Source: a virus
Virus record (IMG/VR): IMGVR_UViG_3300042888_001925
Location: 1-48,048 of that record
Reading direction: 5' to 3' (one strand)
Length of the DNA stretch: 48,048 bases
The notes beneath the pieces were generated by a model. That model had not been told where the DNA came from. It ran no database searches and saw only the letters and a program-made list of their open reading frames with translations. Both the position numbers and the translations under genes were made by a program. Below, in pieces: positions 15,325 to 25,917 of this stretch (position 1 is the stretch's first letter; each line of letters starts with the position of its first letter).

Positions 15325-18300
15325 ATGGCCACCGGAAGCGGATTTATACCTCCTGAAGTACAGGCACTGGTCAATCGAGCAAGACAACTTTCTCGCAGTA
15401 TTGAAACCAACGGCGCTGCCACAGCTGACTCAATACCACAGGCGTTGACAATCATACAAGATGCAAGAACACAACTGGCTGCTCTTCAATCTTCGTCTTT
15501 TGTGTCACAAAGTTCTATTGATCAGGCATTGACATCTTTAGACGAATCACAGGCAAGACTGGTTGCGGCACAGCAAGAAGAAGCCACGCCACAGCCGCAG
15601 CCGCCAGCCACAGCCAGCCAAACAGTTCAAGCAGACGGTCCACAAGGTCCTACCAAATCACCTGTTCAAGAAGTTGGCACAGACGGTCGTGTAGTTGCAG
15701 CACCTCCGGTGACACCAGCAACCAATGCCACACCAACACCAATCACTGCTACCAATGCAGAAACCAATACTGATCCTACCACAGTAACTCTAGCGCAGAG
15801 TCAAGCCACAACTCCACAAACACTTGCTGGACAACCGTTAAAAGCGCCAGCCGTTGGTGCCAGTTCAGAAGGCACAGCCGGTGAAGCGGAAGCACAAGCA
15901 CAGTTGTCTGTGGGCCGAGGTGCGTCAGGAGCAGATGCTGCGTCCACTTCACCACAGGCAACACAAGCAGCAGTTGACGCAGCCTACAACACAGCAGTCA
16001 AAATCAAGCCACAAGACAATGTGTTGGACAAATTTTCCAGTTACACATACACTGCATCTGTGTATCTATTGACGCCACCACAGTATGAAAAACTGCTAAA
16101 CAGCAAAGATAAAAAAATAAACGGCTACCAGTTGTTATTTCAAAGTGGCGGCGCCGGCAACAACGTGGGTGGTCCTCAAGGCGCCAGCAAGCCTGGCGGC
16201 AACGGAATAATTCCAGACACAACCAGTCCTGATGCTGGGCGAAATCCTTTCTTTGACCATGACTTTTACATTGACTCTATAACCATAGACAATGCACTGC
16301 CTGGCAAACAAACTAGCGCAGCGCACATGGTCACTGACATCAAGTTCACAGTGATTGAACCCATGGGCATAACCCTACTAGATCGACTGTATGATGCAGT
16401 AAAAGACATCGCTCCCAAGGACGGAGCAGGTGTGGTAAACTACAGTGCTGCAACTTATCTCATGGTCATACGTTTCTTTGGCTATGATGAAAGCGGACAA
16501 CTGGTGTCTCCTGGGCAACCAGCCAACAGCAGCACAAGCAATCCCAAGGCAGTGGTTGAAAAATTTGTTCCGTTCCTGATCAAAAAAATCAACTGGGGAG
16601 TAGGCAGCAAACTAGTACAGTATGATTTTGAATGTGCTCCAATTGGGCAGTTGATTGGTTCAACCACCGCTCGTGGCACAATTCCCTATGACATTGAACT
16701 GACTGACTCAACTGTGGGCGGCTTGTTGGCTGGTTCAGCCAAATACGGCACCGGCACACCTGCTGTTAAAACACCAGGTACAACAGGAGACTTTGCCAGA
16801 GCTGACCGTGCGCCACCGGCCAAAGCAAACTCTGCTCCATCAAGTAAAAAAACAATTACTCAAGGCCTCATGGATGCCATGAACACTTTTCAACAAGAAC
16901 AAGTCAAGCGCAACATCTACAGTATTCCAGACGAATATGAGATAGAGTTTGCACCTGGTGCTGAAGCAATTAAAGATGCTACTATTGTTCTCAGTGACAA
17001 GAAAAAAGTTGACAAGCCAAATACGCCAATGAATGGACCGCCCACAGTAAATGGTGGTGTAGCCCTGGATCCAGCACGTCAAGCTGTTGACCTGGCACAA
17101 CGCAGCATGGCCATCACTGCTGGTCAACAGATTGTGCAAGCAATTGAGCTGGCTATTCGCAACAGCAGTTACGTGTACAATCAAAGTTTGCTTATTACCT
17201 CACCAGACGGCGCACTAGTTACCAATTCCACTGCACGAAACACACCAATGAAATGGTTTTTGATTTCAATGAGCGCTGTCCCCAGCGAAAAGATAGATCC
17301 TTTGCGCAACGACCATGCATACAAGATCAAATACACCATTAGTTCTTATGATGTTCCCAACTTTGACAGTAGATACTTTCCAGTCACACAATTTCCTGGA
17401 ACCCACAAACAATACAATTACTGGTTTACTGGGCAAAACAATGCAGTAATAGATTATCAAGCACAGTTCAACAGTTTCTACAATGTCACGGTTAGTGGAT
17501 CAACACCTGCAGACAGTCTTGCTCAAAAAACACGTGAGAAATACACATCCAGCATGAGAGATATTCCACGATACGTGTACATGGCCAGAAGTACCGAAAG
17601 TGGTGCAGGTGCACCAGGCAAAAGCAACGAAATAAGTTCAAACGCTGCTGAGTATTTGTACAGCCCAGGCGACTTGCACACCGCCAAGATAAAAATTATA
17701 GGTGATCCGGCCTGGATACAACAAGGAAGTTTGTACCGAGCTATCACTGATAAAACATTTACTGGAGTTGATGTCACACCAGGATTTTTAGCAGACGGCA
17801 CTATTGATTTTGACAGCAGTCAAGTGCTGCTTGAACTTGCGTGGCAAAGGCCTGAAGATTATGATCTGTCCACAGGTCTAGCTGATCCTTATGCTAAAAC
17901 TCAAAAAAAGTATGGCGAACGGCGCCCGTTACAAAGCAACGTGTATCAGGTCACAAAAGTAACCAGCGAGTTTCGTCAAGGCAAGTTTGAACAAATGCTA
18001 CATGGCAGTTTGTATTTCTTTCCCAAACCTGATGGCAGCAATGCTGTAACAGGCAATGCTGGTGCAGCAGTGGCATCCACTAGGCCAGCGCAAACGACTC
18101 GACCAGCTAATCAACCAAATCAAACAGCCGCTACTCAATTGAGAACTGGGGTTGATTTGACCAATGCATCAGCGGGCGGCGGCCGCGGCGACGGGCAAGC
18201 ACAACTGTTGGCTGAACGAGCCCGACTGGCTGGTTCTAGCACCAGCGCTGGTAATCCTACTAGCAGCCTGGCTCGAGGCACGCAGGCCCTGCTGAATCCA

Positions 18301-18687
18301 CCAACTGTGTTGCCAGACGCAACTGATAGTCAATTACGGGGAACTCCAGAATACAACGCTGCAAGAAGAAGTGGACAAACAGATTCTTCAGCCATACAAG
18401 CTGCTAGGACCAGTTTTGCAGCAACAGCCGGCGGCAGTCCTGTAAGCAGCAATGGCCAGGCAATTGCCACTGGCACAGGAACTAGTCCACCAACATTGCC
18501 ATCTGTTGCACCGGGACAAAACACTCTTAGTGCTGCACAACGGGCTGAAGTAAATCAAAGACAAATAGCTGCGGCCGAAGCAAGATTGACTCAGCGAGCA
18601 GCTAATAACGAACAACGTTTAGCAGCCAGTGGCACCCCGGTAAGTAGTAGTGCTCCTCGCAATCAAAAGATTGCCAAAGACTATTAA
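15325..18687 (+). CDS. Large virion protein, probable baseplate hub component
   Basis: The 1120-residue protein has disordered ends (Ala/Gln/Thr/Pro-rich, about residues 80-220 and 890-1120) around a folded middle. The middle contains FSSYTYTASVYLLTPPQYE, FDHDFYIDSITIDNALPG, TDIKFTVIEPMGITLLDRLY and, further on, AKIKIIGDPAWIQQGSLYRA with a strand-rich EFRQGKFEQMLHGSLYFFPK end. The 'kI.GDP.wI' strand recurs in hub proteins of the gp27/gpD type, which form the ring beneath the tail tube that holds the spike. Placement between gp53 and the gp5 spike supports a hub role, since no other gp27 candidate is present in the window. No enzymatic motif is seen. It could instead be a lineage-specific wedge component. 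Confidence 0.5.
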   Translation: MATGSGFIPPEVQALVNRARQLSRSIETNGAATADSIPQALTIIQDARTQLAALQSSSFVSQSSIDQALTSLDESQARLVAAQQEEATPQPQPPATASQTVQADGPQGPTKSPVQEVGTDGRVVAAPPVTPATNATPTPITATNAETNTDPTTVTLAQSQATTPQTLAGQPLKAPAVGASSEGTAGEAEAQAQLSVGRGASGADAASTSPQATQAAVDAAYNTAVKIKPQDNVLDKFSSYTYTASVYLLTPPQYEKLLNSKDKKINGYQLLFQSGGAGNNVGGPQGASKPGGNGIIPDTTSPDAGRNPFFDHDFYIDSITIDNALPGKQTSAAHMVTDIKFTVIEPMGITLLDRLYDAVKDIAPKDGAGVVNYSAATYLMVIRFFGYDESGQLVSPGQPANSSTSNPKAVVEKFVPFLIKKINWGVGSKLVQYDFECAPIGQLIGSTTARGTIPYDIELTDSTVGGLLAGSAKYGTGTPAVKTPGTTGDFARADRAPPAKANSAPSSKKTITQGLMDAMNTFQQEQVKRNIYSIPDEYEIEFAPGAEAIKDATIVLSDKKKVDKPNTPMNGPPTVNGGVALDPARQAVDLAQRSMAITAGQQIVQAIELAIRNSSYVYNQSLLITSPDGALVTNSTARNTPMKWFLISMSAVPSEKIDPLRNDHAYKIKYTISSYDVPNFDSRYFPVTQFPGTHKQYNYWFTGQNNAVIDYQAQFNSFYNVTVSGSTPADSLAQKTREKYTSSMRDIPRYVYMARSTESGAGAPGKSNEISSNAAEYLYSPGDLHTAKIKIIGDPAWIQQGSLYRAITDKTFTGVDVTPGFLADGTIDFDSSQVLLELAWQRPEDYDLSTGLADPYAKTQKKYGERRPLQSNVYQVTKVTSEFRQGKFEQMLHGSLYFFPKPDGSNAVTGNAGAAVASTRPAQTTRPANQPNQTAATQLRTGVDLTNASAGGGRGDGQAQLLAERARLAGSSTSAGNPTSSLARGTQALLNPPTVLPDATDSQLRGTPEYNAARRSGQTDSSAIQAARTSFAATAGGSPVSSNGQAIATGTGTSPPTLPSVAPGQNTLSAAQRAEVNQRQIAAAEARLTQRAANNEQRLAASGTPVSSSAPRNQKIAKDY

Positions 18688-18696
18688 GGATAACAC

Positions 18697-20217
18697 ATGG
18701 CAGAAAGCGTATCGCGAAGTAGAGGTCGCCCCAGTAATTACAAACAAGACAGGGGCGGAGTACCTGCGGAATTTGGACCATTTGAAGGTATTGTAAAGTC
18801 CAACGTAGATCCAACCAGATCTGGCCGCCTGCAAGTGTTTATTGAAGCGTTTACCGACGGCGGCGAAGCAGCAGAAAATGATGATACCAAATGGACCACA
18901 GTAAGTTACATGCAGCAGTTTGGTGGGTACACACCTGCTAGTGTCAGCAGCGGTACCAACAGTGAAATTGGCACGTATCCTGGAAATCAAAACAGCTATG
19001 GCATGTGGTTTACACCTCCGGATCTTGGCGTTAGAGTCCTGTGTATCTTTGTCAATGGTGATCGCTCACAGGGTTATTATATTGGTACGGTGCCGGAACA
19101 AGGACTTGGTAGTATGTTGCCTGGCGTGGCCTCTGCGTCGACCTACGATATAGGCAAAAATGAAAATCAACAAAAATATTTTGCTGCTGCAACTAGATTA
19201 CCAGTCACTGAAATCAACACTGACAATGAGGCAGTGTTCAATGATCCGCAGTTTTTTAATCAACGCAAACCAGTACACAGTTATGTTGCTGGCGCATTGT
19301 TCCAACAAGGATTGATTGAGGACATTGAACGTGGCACCATACGCAGTTCAAGCCAGCGGGAAACTCCCAGCGCAGTTTACGGTGTAAGCACTCCTGGCAT
19401 GCCAATTTATCAAGGCGGCCTAAAGCCCAATGATATTCGTAAAAAGATCAATGACGGCACAATCAAACCAAACCAAGCACAGGTGATTGGTCGTATTGGC
19501 GGACACAGTTTGGTAATGGATGACGGTGACCTTGAAGGTGACAATGCACTGTTCCGATTACGAACATCAAAAGGTCATCAAATTACCATGAGTGATACTG
19601 GAAACTTTTTCTATATCACACATGCCAATGGACAAACTTGGTTGGAATTTGGCCTCGAAGGCACAGTTGATGTGTATGCCACCAACAGTGTAAACATCAG
19701 AACCAAAGGCGATATCAACTTGCATGCTGATCGAGATATCAGTATGTTTGCTGGCCGAAACATCAAAATGAAAAGCAACGAAGCTATTCATGCAGAAGCA
19801 ACCACTAGCATGACGTTGACATCACAAGGTGAGTTTACTGCCTACAGCAAAAGCACAATTGGTGTCAAAGCTGACGGAGTATTGACCATCAACAGCAGTA
19901 GTGGATCATGGGGGTCAGGGTCAGCTCTGACACTACAAGCTGGTGCCATTGATTTGAACGGACCTGCTGCTGGAAAAGTTGCCTCACCTAATCCAATAAC
20001 AAAAACACTGATGGATGACACTGAATTTGATACCAGCCTGGGATGGATAATCAAACCAGATGGTCTAGAAAGTATTGTTAATCGAGCACCCACCCACGAA
20101 CCGTATCCGTATCACAACAAAGGTGTGGATGTTGTTGTGCAGTTTGAAGATGGCCAACCGTCGCCACCTCCAGGAGCAGAACCTGTACCAGCTGGTGTAG
20201 AGATTGTGGCAAAATAA
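18697..20217 (+). CDS. 5: Central baseplate spike gp5-like (no lysozyme domain)
   Basis: The 506-residue protein starts with an OB-fold-like region (residues ~25-135: FEGIVKSNVDPTRSGRLQVFI through GVRVLCIFVNGDRSQGYYIG), as in gp5/VgrG spikes. After a linker come the needle repeats: GHSLVMDDGD...LFRLRTSKGHQITMSDTGN, then short VxAxxxxxI strands (INLHADRDISMFAGRNIKMK) typical of the trimeric beta-helix that pierces the outer membrane. The T4 gp5 lysozyme domain is absent: the segment between OB fold and helix (~135-250) shows no E...D...T glycosidase pattern and is too short. A Pro-rich tail follows the helix. The gene lies directly after the hub-like gene with a good AAGGA ribosome site. Confidence 0.85.
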   Translation: MAESVSRSRGRPSNYKQDRGGVPAEFGPFEGIVKSNVDPTRSGRLQVFIEAFTDGGEAAENDDTKWTTVSYMQQFGGYTPASVSSGTNSEIGTYPGNQNSYGMWFTPPDLGVRVLCIFVNGDRSQGYYIGTVPEQGLGSMLPGVASASTYDIGKNENQQKYFAAATRLPVTEINTDNEAVFNDPQFFNQRKPVHSYVAGALFQQGLIEDIERGTIRSSSQRETPSAVYGVSTPGMPIYQGGLKPNDIRKKINDGTIKPNQAQVIGRIGGHSLVMDDGDLEGDNALFRLRTSKGHQITMSDTGNFFYITHANGQTWLEFGLEGTVDVYATNSVNIRTKGDINLHADRDISMFAGRNIKMKSNEAIHAEATTSMTLTSQGEFTAYSKSTIGVKADGVLTINSSSGSWGSGSALTLQAGAIDLNGPAAGKVASPNPITKTLMDDTEFDTSLGWIIKPDGLESIVNRAPTHEPYPYHNKGVDVVVQFEDGQPSPPPGAEPVPAGVEIVAK

Positions 20218-21996
20218 ATGAGTAATTTTACATTTTCGTTAGCAAGCGTTGGTGCTAGTACAGGTACTGAAATCAATAGCAGTTTTTATTCAAAAACAAA
20301 AGACGAAGATTTAACCTATACTGGATCTGACACTGTAGTTTGGGATAGAGTTAATAGTGAACGACTTCGTCGCGGTTTGCCTAGTTTGACCAGTCTAGGA
20401 TATCCACGACCACCAGAAGATGTTGCTACTGCTCCAGCACCAGGCCCGGCCAATAGTGGTGCAAGTACTTTTGAAGTCAAAGGTCCTCCAGGCATGACGT
20501 TTGAACAAGCCAAGGCCATTTTTGACAAACAAGTAAAAACTGGTGCGCTGGTAGGATTCAAATCAGGTGATACATTAAGTGCCGCCACACAAGCTGCTGA
20601 TGGACTAGCTGCGGCTCAATCACAATTAACACAAGCACAAAGTGGTATTACTGGAGCATTGGGTGCTGGCATTCCCGGAGCAGCTGGTGCAATTGGCAAG
20701 GTGTCTAGTGCTGTAGCCTCTGCCGGGGGAGCACTAGGTGGATTTTTAACAGGAACAGCAGCTGGTCTTTCAGGCGCCGTTGGTCCGGCAGTATCGTCAA
20801 TATCAGGAGCGATCACAGGAGCCGCCGGGCAACTTAACTCAATTGCCACACAAGCAATTGGTACAATTAACAAAGTGATCACAGGTGCAGCCGTGACTGC
20901 GCCAATTGACCTAGCAAATTTTGCTAAACAAACTCCGGCCCTGACTTCAATTGAGGGAATGGCACAACCCGAAGTCACTGCGGTGCTGGCCCAGGCCAAG
21001 AATCTTGTGGCACAAGGACCAGCAGTTCTAAGCGATACCAAAGGAGTTGGCGAGTTTGGACTCAATGTTAGTCAACTTGAAAAAGCTGGCGTGCTCAAGC
21101 CAGGCATGGCTGCCCTGGCAGACAAATTTAGCGCTAGCATCAGCTCCGTGTTAAAAAGTCCAGCGGCATACACTGGCAAAGATGGAATCAAAGATGTTTC
21201 CAGTTTGTTAGCAAGTGTTACCAAACAAACAGAAATACAACAAACTTTGATGGCTCAAGGACTAAATGATCTCAAAGCAGTTGGCATTCCTATAGACAAA
21301 TTGAGTGCTCAAGGTGTGGCTGGAGTGGCACTGAGTGCAGCCAAAGATGTTCTCAATACTGAAAATTTACTAAAAGGTTTACCAGTTTCGTCCGAAGCCA
21401 AAGCAGAGTTTGACACCGCAGTACGCGACGGTGCATATGCGGTGAATCTAGCTGAAACCAAAGTACCAGCGGTGTTCAAAGCCATAGACTTTCCTGTACC
21501 AGCTGCGGACACTGTCAACCGAGCAACTGTTGACGCTGCAACTACGCGAGTGCTTGGTAATGACAAAATTCCTGAACCCAATTACGGCCCAGGTACAAAA
21601 GACAGTTTAACCGATGATGCATTTACTGACAAATATACTTTGTTATATGCTGATGTGCTCAACAACTACGTCAACCCGACAGGTCGTATATTCCAGTCAG
21701 TGGAAAACAAAATATCAGCTTTGCAAAATCAGCAAACTATCACTTTGGCGCAATGGGAAGCAATTAACTCTGAATTTCAAGCAGCACGAGAAAAATACAA
21801 CGCTCAAGCTCCTGACAAGATTGGAGAATTAAATTCCTTTGTTGAATCGGGTACAACTAGACAGCAACGTATTATCAATGACGAACGACTAAGTTTTTCA
21901 TTGACTAGATTGCAAAATTTGATTCAGTATTTGCTCAAAACTACTACTGAAATCAAAGAACAATTGCGTTTGCTACGCAGCAAGATTCAAGGGTAA
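20218..21996 (+). CDS. Ala/Gly-rich virion protein with peptidoglycan-binding-like motif
   Basis: I do not recognise a T4 counterpart for this 592-residue protein. Residues ~120-240 are an Ala/Gly/Ser-rich segment with repeated small-residue helices (AGALGGFLTGTAAGLSGA type) that could be membrane-active or flexible. Then FGLNVSQLEKAGVLKPG, SVLKSPAAYTGKDGIKDV and TLMAQGLNDLKAVGI form an 'LE.aGylKPG...WTGKDGi' module that recurs in large marine phage structural proteins and resembles peptidoglycan-binding repeats. The C-terminus is a coiled coil (residues ~490-590). The ATG follows the gp5 stop without a gap and precedes gp25. A baseplate or tail-tip position is likely from context, and an envelope-contact role is only inferred. 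Confidence 0.5.
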   Translation: MSNFTFSLASVGASTGTEINSSFYSKTKDEDLTYTGSDTVVWDRVNSERLRRGLPSLTSLGYPRPPEDVATAPAPGPANSGASTFEVKGPPGMTFEQAKAIFDKQVKTGALVGFKSGDTLSAATQAADGLAAAQSQLTQAQSGITGALGAGIPGAAGAIGKVSSAVASAGGALGGFLTGTAAGLSGAVGPAVSSISGAITGAAGQLNSIATQAIGTINKVITGAAVTAPIDLANFAKQTPALTSIEGMAQPEVTAVLAQAKNLVAQGPAVLSDTKGVGEFGLNVSQLEKAGVLKPGMAALADKFSASISSVLKSPAAYTGKDGIKDVSSLLASVTKQTEIQQTLMAQGLNDLKAVGIPIDKLSAQGVAGVALSAAKDVLNTENLLKGLPVSSEAKAEFDTAVRDGAYAVNLAETKVPAVFKAIDFPVPAADTVNRATVDAATTRVLGNDKIPEPNYGPGTKDSLTDDAFTDKYTLLYADVLNNYVNPTGRIFQSVENKISALQNQQTITLAQWEAINSEFQAAREKYNAQAPDKIGELNSFVESGTTRQQRIINDERLSFSLTRLQNLIQYLLKTTTEIKEQLRLLRSKIQG

Positions 21997-22017
21997 TGTT
22001 TACTGGTAAATATACAC

Positions 22018-22398
22018 ATGGCAATGCAAACATTCATCGGATTTAACACTATCAATCAGGTCAAGAAGTTTACTCTAACTGATTTTCCATTGATCAAACA
22101 AGACCTGTTGAATGCATTCAATATACGCCAGGGCGAGTTGCCAGGTCGCCCAGACTACGGCACTATTTTGTGGAACTTTGTGTTTGAAAATCAAGTTGAA
22201 GAACTGCAAAACAACATTGTGAATGAAGTACAGCGTGTGGCCGGCGGCGATCCCAGAGTGTTTATTTCTGACATACAAGTGTTTCCTCAAGACAACGGCA
22301 TGCTAATACAACTTGAACTCACCATCAATCCCACAACAGATGCTGAACGACTAAGCATATTTTTTGACATAACCTCTCGACGAGCTAGTTACATTTAA
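22018..22398 (+). CDS. 25: Baseplate wedge protein gp25-like
   Basis: The 126-residue protein matches the gp25 family: a DFPLIKQDLLNAFNIRQGELPGRPDYGTILW segment ('r.g....p.yGt.lw...fe'), a helical NNIVNEVQRV and a final strand pair ending in FFDITSRR. gp25 sits at the inner baseplate and initiates sheath assembly; it is the conserved EPR-box-type sheath initiator of contractile systems, although the EPR triplet is here more like GRPDYG. The size agrees with T4 gp25 (132 aa). It lies directly ahead of gp6, as in many T4-like phages. A GGTAAATA box lies 5 nt before the ATG. Confidence 0.9.
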   Translation: MAMQTFIGFNTINQVKKFTLTDFPLIKQDLLNAFNIRQGELPGRPDYGTILWNFVFENQVEELQNNIVNEVQRVAGGDPRVFISDIQVFPQDNGMLIQLELTINPTTDAERLSIFFDITSRRASYI

Positions 22399-22423
22399 CT
22401 ATAACTACGCCGTTTTGTGTAGC

Positions 22424-22431
22424 CATAAATA
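22424..22431 (+). promoter_or_regulatory. Probable late promoter CATAAATA before gp6
   Basis: CATAAATA differs from the T4 late box in one position. It lies in the 60-nt gap between the gp25 and gp6 genes, 27 nt before the gp6 ATG, leaving room for a leader. The first base of the T4 late box is the most tolerant of change. Confidence 0.55.
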
Positions 22432-22458
22432 AATCAAAGGTACACAAGGTTTCAAAGA

Positions 22459-25400
22459 ATGGCAACAACCACACGACAAACAGCTATATTTGGTGTTGAA
22501 GACTGGAAACAGATCTATCAAACCTATCGAGAAGCTGACTTCCAAAGCTACGATTTTGAAACTCTACGCAAGAGTTTTGTTGACTATTTGCGATTGTATT
22601 ATCCAGAAACATTTAATGACTACATTGAAAGTTCAGAATTTATTGCGCTGTTGGACGTTATTGCGTTCATGGGACAAGCACTGGCTTTTCGTACTGATCT
22701 CAACACCCGTGAAAATTATCTAGACACCGCAGAACGTCAAGACTCAGTTAACCGTCTTGCTGACTTGGTCAGCTACACTGCCAAGCGTAACACTGCGGCA
22801 GAAGGCCTGCTCAAGGTATTTTCAGTAGTCACTACCGAAAACGTTGTGGACTATAATGGCGTTAATCTTTCTAACGTCACAGTGGACTGGGCTGATCCTA
22901 CCAATCCTGACTGGCAAGAACAATTCACAGCAATTATCAATGCCAGTCTAGTGGACACACAAAAAATTGGCCGCCCTGGAAATCGTCAAACATTGCTGGG
23001 TGTACGTACTGATGAATATGCTGTTAACTTGGTACCTGGATTCCTACCAGTTATCCCTTACGCATCTACCGTTGACGGCATAAACATGCCATTTGAAGCA
23101 GTGACTTCAACATCAGTTGGTGAAGATTACTTGTATGAACCAAGTCCACAACCTAATCAGCCGTTTAATGTATTGTTCCGTAACGATCAACTGGGATTCA
23201 GTTCAAACAACACAGGCTATTTTTTCATGTTCAAACAAGGCGTGTTGCAAAATCAAGATTTCAACTTGGCTGAACGCATTGCAAATCGCACAGTAAACAT
23301 CAATGTTGAAGGTATTAACAATCAAGACCGATGGCTGTTCCAGTTGGACAATGTTGGCACAATTACACGTGAATGGCAATTTGTGGAAAATGTTTACTCT
23401 GCTGGCGCCGAACAGCTGGGCACAACACTGCGTCCAATCTACAGTGTGACCAGCCGTGTGAACGATCAAATCACCATGGTGTTTGGTGACGGTGTGTTCT
23501 CTGAGATTCCAGTGGGCACCTTCCGTGCTTATGTCCGAGCCAGCAACGGTTTGCAATACATTATTAATCCTGAAGAGATGCAAGCAGTCACACTGCCAAT
23601 CAGTTATATCAGTCGTTCAGGCAATCTTGAAACTATCACATTCACTTGCGGTATCACACAACCAGTAAGCAACAGTCAGTCTCGTGAACCCATTGCTGAA
23701 ATCAAACAACGAGCTCCTGCTCGTTACTACACACAGAATCGCATGGTCAACGGAGAAGACTATAACTTGTTTCCGTACACACAGTACAACAGTATTCTCA
23801 AATCTAAAGCAGTGAACCGTGCCAGCATTGGTACCAGCCGATACCTAGACCTGGTGGACAACACTGGCAAATACAGTTCAACCAATACTTTTGGCAGTGA
23901 CGGCGGCATCTGGGAACAACTGATACTGCCAACAATTAATTTTACCTGGGATACACGCAATGAAATTGCTGACGTGATCACCAATCAGGTGCAGCCGCAG
24001 ATAGGCCAATCAACCATGCGTCAGTTCTACTACGCTAACTTTCCTCGTGAAAACGTAAACACTGGGCTAACACTGGGCAGCACTTGGCAGCAAAGCACTA
24101 CATTGGCAAATGAAACCACTGGCTATTTTAAAAATGCCGCAGGAACACCTATTCCTGTTGGAATATCAGCTGGCACATTGAGTCCATTCTACTACGCTAT
24201 TGTGGGCAGCTTGGTCAAGTTTATTCCTCCTGCTGGCTACTATTTTGATCGTAACAATCGATTGGTACAAGGTAGTCCTACTCGTGCTGATGAAAGACTA
24301 GAAATATGGGCAAGCCCCATGGACGTGATTGCCGACGGAATGAACAACGGTCTTGGTAATCTATCATCTGGTGCTGGCCCAATTACAATCAATAACTTTG
24401 TGCCAACAGGTGCAATAGTGGACACAATTATTCCATTGTTTGTGACTGATTTGCCACTAGATCTTGAAACCACAATAAGTGAACAAATTGTTTTGTATCG
24501 AAACTTTGGTCTTGGCTACGACAATGACGGCAGCGTTACTGGAACTGCATATTCCTGGTACCTGATTACCAGCACAAACTTGGATCAAGATGCTACCTGG
24601 AGTCAGGCCAATGCTGGCAGTCAAACTGGCCAGGGACTTGATGCATCATGGTTGATACAGTTTGTGACCGCAAACAACAACTATACTATCACATTCCGTG
24701 GCCTGGCTTACAGTTTTGGAAGTGTGCTGCAAACACGATTTTTCTTTTATGATGGACAGCAAGTTTACGACAGTCGCACAGGCACTGTGATCAAAGATTT
24801 TATCAACTGCTTGGCAGTCAACCCCCAGCCAGACTCTACAGAGAGCCTGCCTGGCGACATCATAATGACCATTATTGGTCAGCCTGTTGAAAGCGACGGA
24901 TATGTTGATGACTTCCAGGTGTTGGTCAGCTATCGTGACAGCGACAACGACGGTGTTCCTGACAATCCTGATTTCTTTGATGAAATTGTTGCACCCACTG
25001 TTAATCCCACACAGAAATATGTGTTCCTGCAACAAACTGTGGACTTTGATAACTTGCAGCGATACTTGTTGGTAGAGCCTGATCGAGTTACCAGCGACTA
25101 CGCCACACTAGATGACATTGAGTTGGTCAAGAGTGAATGGAGTCCGGGACAAGTGTTCTATGCCTATGATCAAGTCAACAACGATGGTACCACAGGTGCA
25201 TTTTATGAACTCAGTATTGGAGCCACAGGTGTTCGAACAATTGTGGCAGTGTCTGGTTGGATTGCTAGAACTGGACGACAAAGTTTGTACTATCAGTACC
25301 GTCATAATAGTCCGTTGACCAATCGTATTGATCCTGGCACAACCAACATCATTGACTTGTATGTTGCAACACAGGCTTATTATACTGCGTATCAAAATTG

Positions 25401-25917
25401 GATCCGCGACACCACAAACACTGTGCCAAAACCTGATGTGCCAACCATTGACGAACTCAACACTGCATACCAAGGATTGCAAAATTACAAGATGATCAGT
25501 GACAACATTGTCATGAACTCTGTGCAATTCAAACCGTTGTTTGGCGTCAAAGCTGCGCCCGAATTACGTGCAACTATCAAAGTTATTAGAGCCAGTAATT
25601 CAACCGCGTCAATCAGTGAGATCAAGAGCTCAGTGGTTGCAGAAATGAACAGCTACTTTAGCATTGACAAATGGAATTTTGGCGACACCTTTTATTTCTC
25701 AGAAGTATCAGCATATTTGCACAGCCAATTGGGAACCATTATTAGTTCAGTGGTCTTGGTACCACTGAATACCCAAAAGAGCTTTGGTGATCTGTATGAA
25801 ATCAGATCAGCTCCCAATGAGTTGTTTGTAAATGCAGCAACCATTGACAACATAGAAGTGATTGATGCCTTGACCAGCACTAACTTACGTACAGCACCAG
25901 GAAGCGGAGTAATCTAA
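22459..25917 (+). CDS. 6: Baseplate wedge protein gp6-like
   Basis: The 1152-residue protein starts with a gp6-type N-terminus: FQSYDFETLRKSFVDYLRLYYPETFNDYIESSEFIALLDVIAFMGQALAFRTDLNTRENYLDTA. gp6 and its relatives (gpJ family) form the dimeric iris ring that holds the wedges of contractile tails together. A strand-rich middle (NGLQYIINPEEMQAVTLPIS, then EPIAEIKQRAPARYYTQNRMV, a baseplate J-like stretch) and a C-terminal wedge fold (IVMNSVQFKPLFGVKAAPEL... to VVLVPLNTQKSFGDLYEI) follow. It is well over the 660 residues of T4 gp6, as in other marine T4-like phages. The stop shares a base with the start of the giant gene, preceded by GGAG. Confidence 0.87.
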   Translation: MATTTRQTAIFGVEDWKQIYQTYREADFQSYDFETLRKSFVDYLRLYYPETFNDYIESSEFIALLDVIAFMGQALAFRTDLNTRENYLDTAERQDSVNRLADLVSYTAKRNTAAEGLLKVFSVVTTENVVDYNGVNLSNVTVDWADPTNPDWQEQFTAIINASLVDTQKIGRPGNRQTLLGVRTDEYAVNLVPGFLPVIPYASTVDGINMPFEAVTSTSVGEDYLYEPSPQPNQPFNVLFRNDQLGFSSNNTGYFFMFKQGVLQNQDFNLAERIANRTVNINVEGINNQDRWLFQLDNVGTITREWQFVENVYSAGAEQLGTTLRPIYSVTSRVNDQITMVFGDGVFSEIPVGTFRAYVRASNGLQYIINPEEMQAVTLPISYISRSGNLETITFTCGITQPVSNSQSREPIAEIKQRAPARYYTQNRMVNGEDYNLFPYTQYNSILKSKAVNRASIGTSRYLDLVDNTGKYSSTNTFGSDGGIWEQLILPTINFTWDTRNEIADVITNQVQPQIGQSTMRQFYYANFPRENVNTGLTLGSTWQQSTTLANETTGYFKNAAGTPIPVGISAGTLSPFYYAIVGSLVKFIPPAGYYFDRNNRLVQGSPTRADERLEIWASPMDVIADGMNNGLGNLSSGAGPITINNFVPTGAIVDTIIPLFVTDLPLDLETTISEQIVLYRNFGLGYDNDGSVTGTAYSWYLITSTNLDQDATWSQANAGSQTGQGLDASWLIQFVTANNNYTITFRGLAYSFGSVLQTRFFFYDGQQVYDSRTGTVIKDFINCLAVNPQPDSTESLPGDIIMTIIGQPVESDGYVDDFQVLVSYRDSDNDGVPDNPDFFDEIVAPTVNPTQKYVFLQQTVDFDNLQRYLLVEPDRVTSDYATLDDIELVKSEWSPGQVFYAYDQVNNDGTTGAFYELSIGATGVRTIVAVSGWIARTGRQSLYYQYRHNSPLTNRIDPGTTNIIDLYVATQAYYTAYQNWIRDTTNTVPKPDVPTIDELNTAYQGLQNYKMISDNIVMNSVQFKPLFGVKAAPELRATIKVIRASNSTASISEIKSSVVAEMNSYFSIDKWNFGDTFYFSEVSAYLHSQLGTIISSVVLVPLNTQKSFGDLYEIRSAPNELFVNAATIDNIEVIDALTSTNLRTAPGSGVI

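Noticed and set aside
18697-20217. Lysozyme domain in the gp5-like spike
   Set aside because: The segment between the OB-like fold and the beta-helix is too short and lacks a glycosidase E/D/T pattern.
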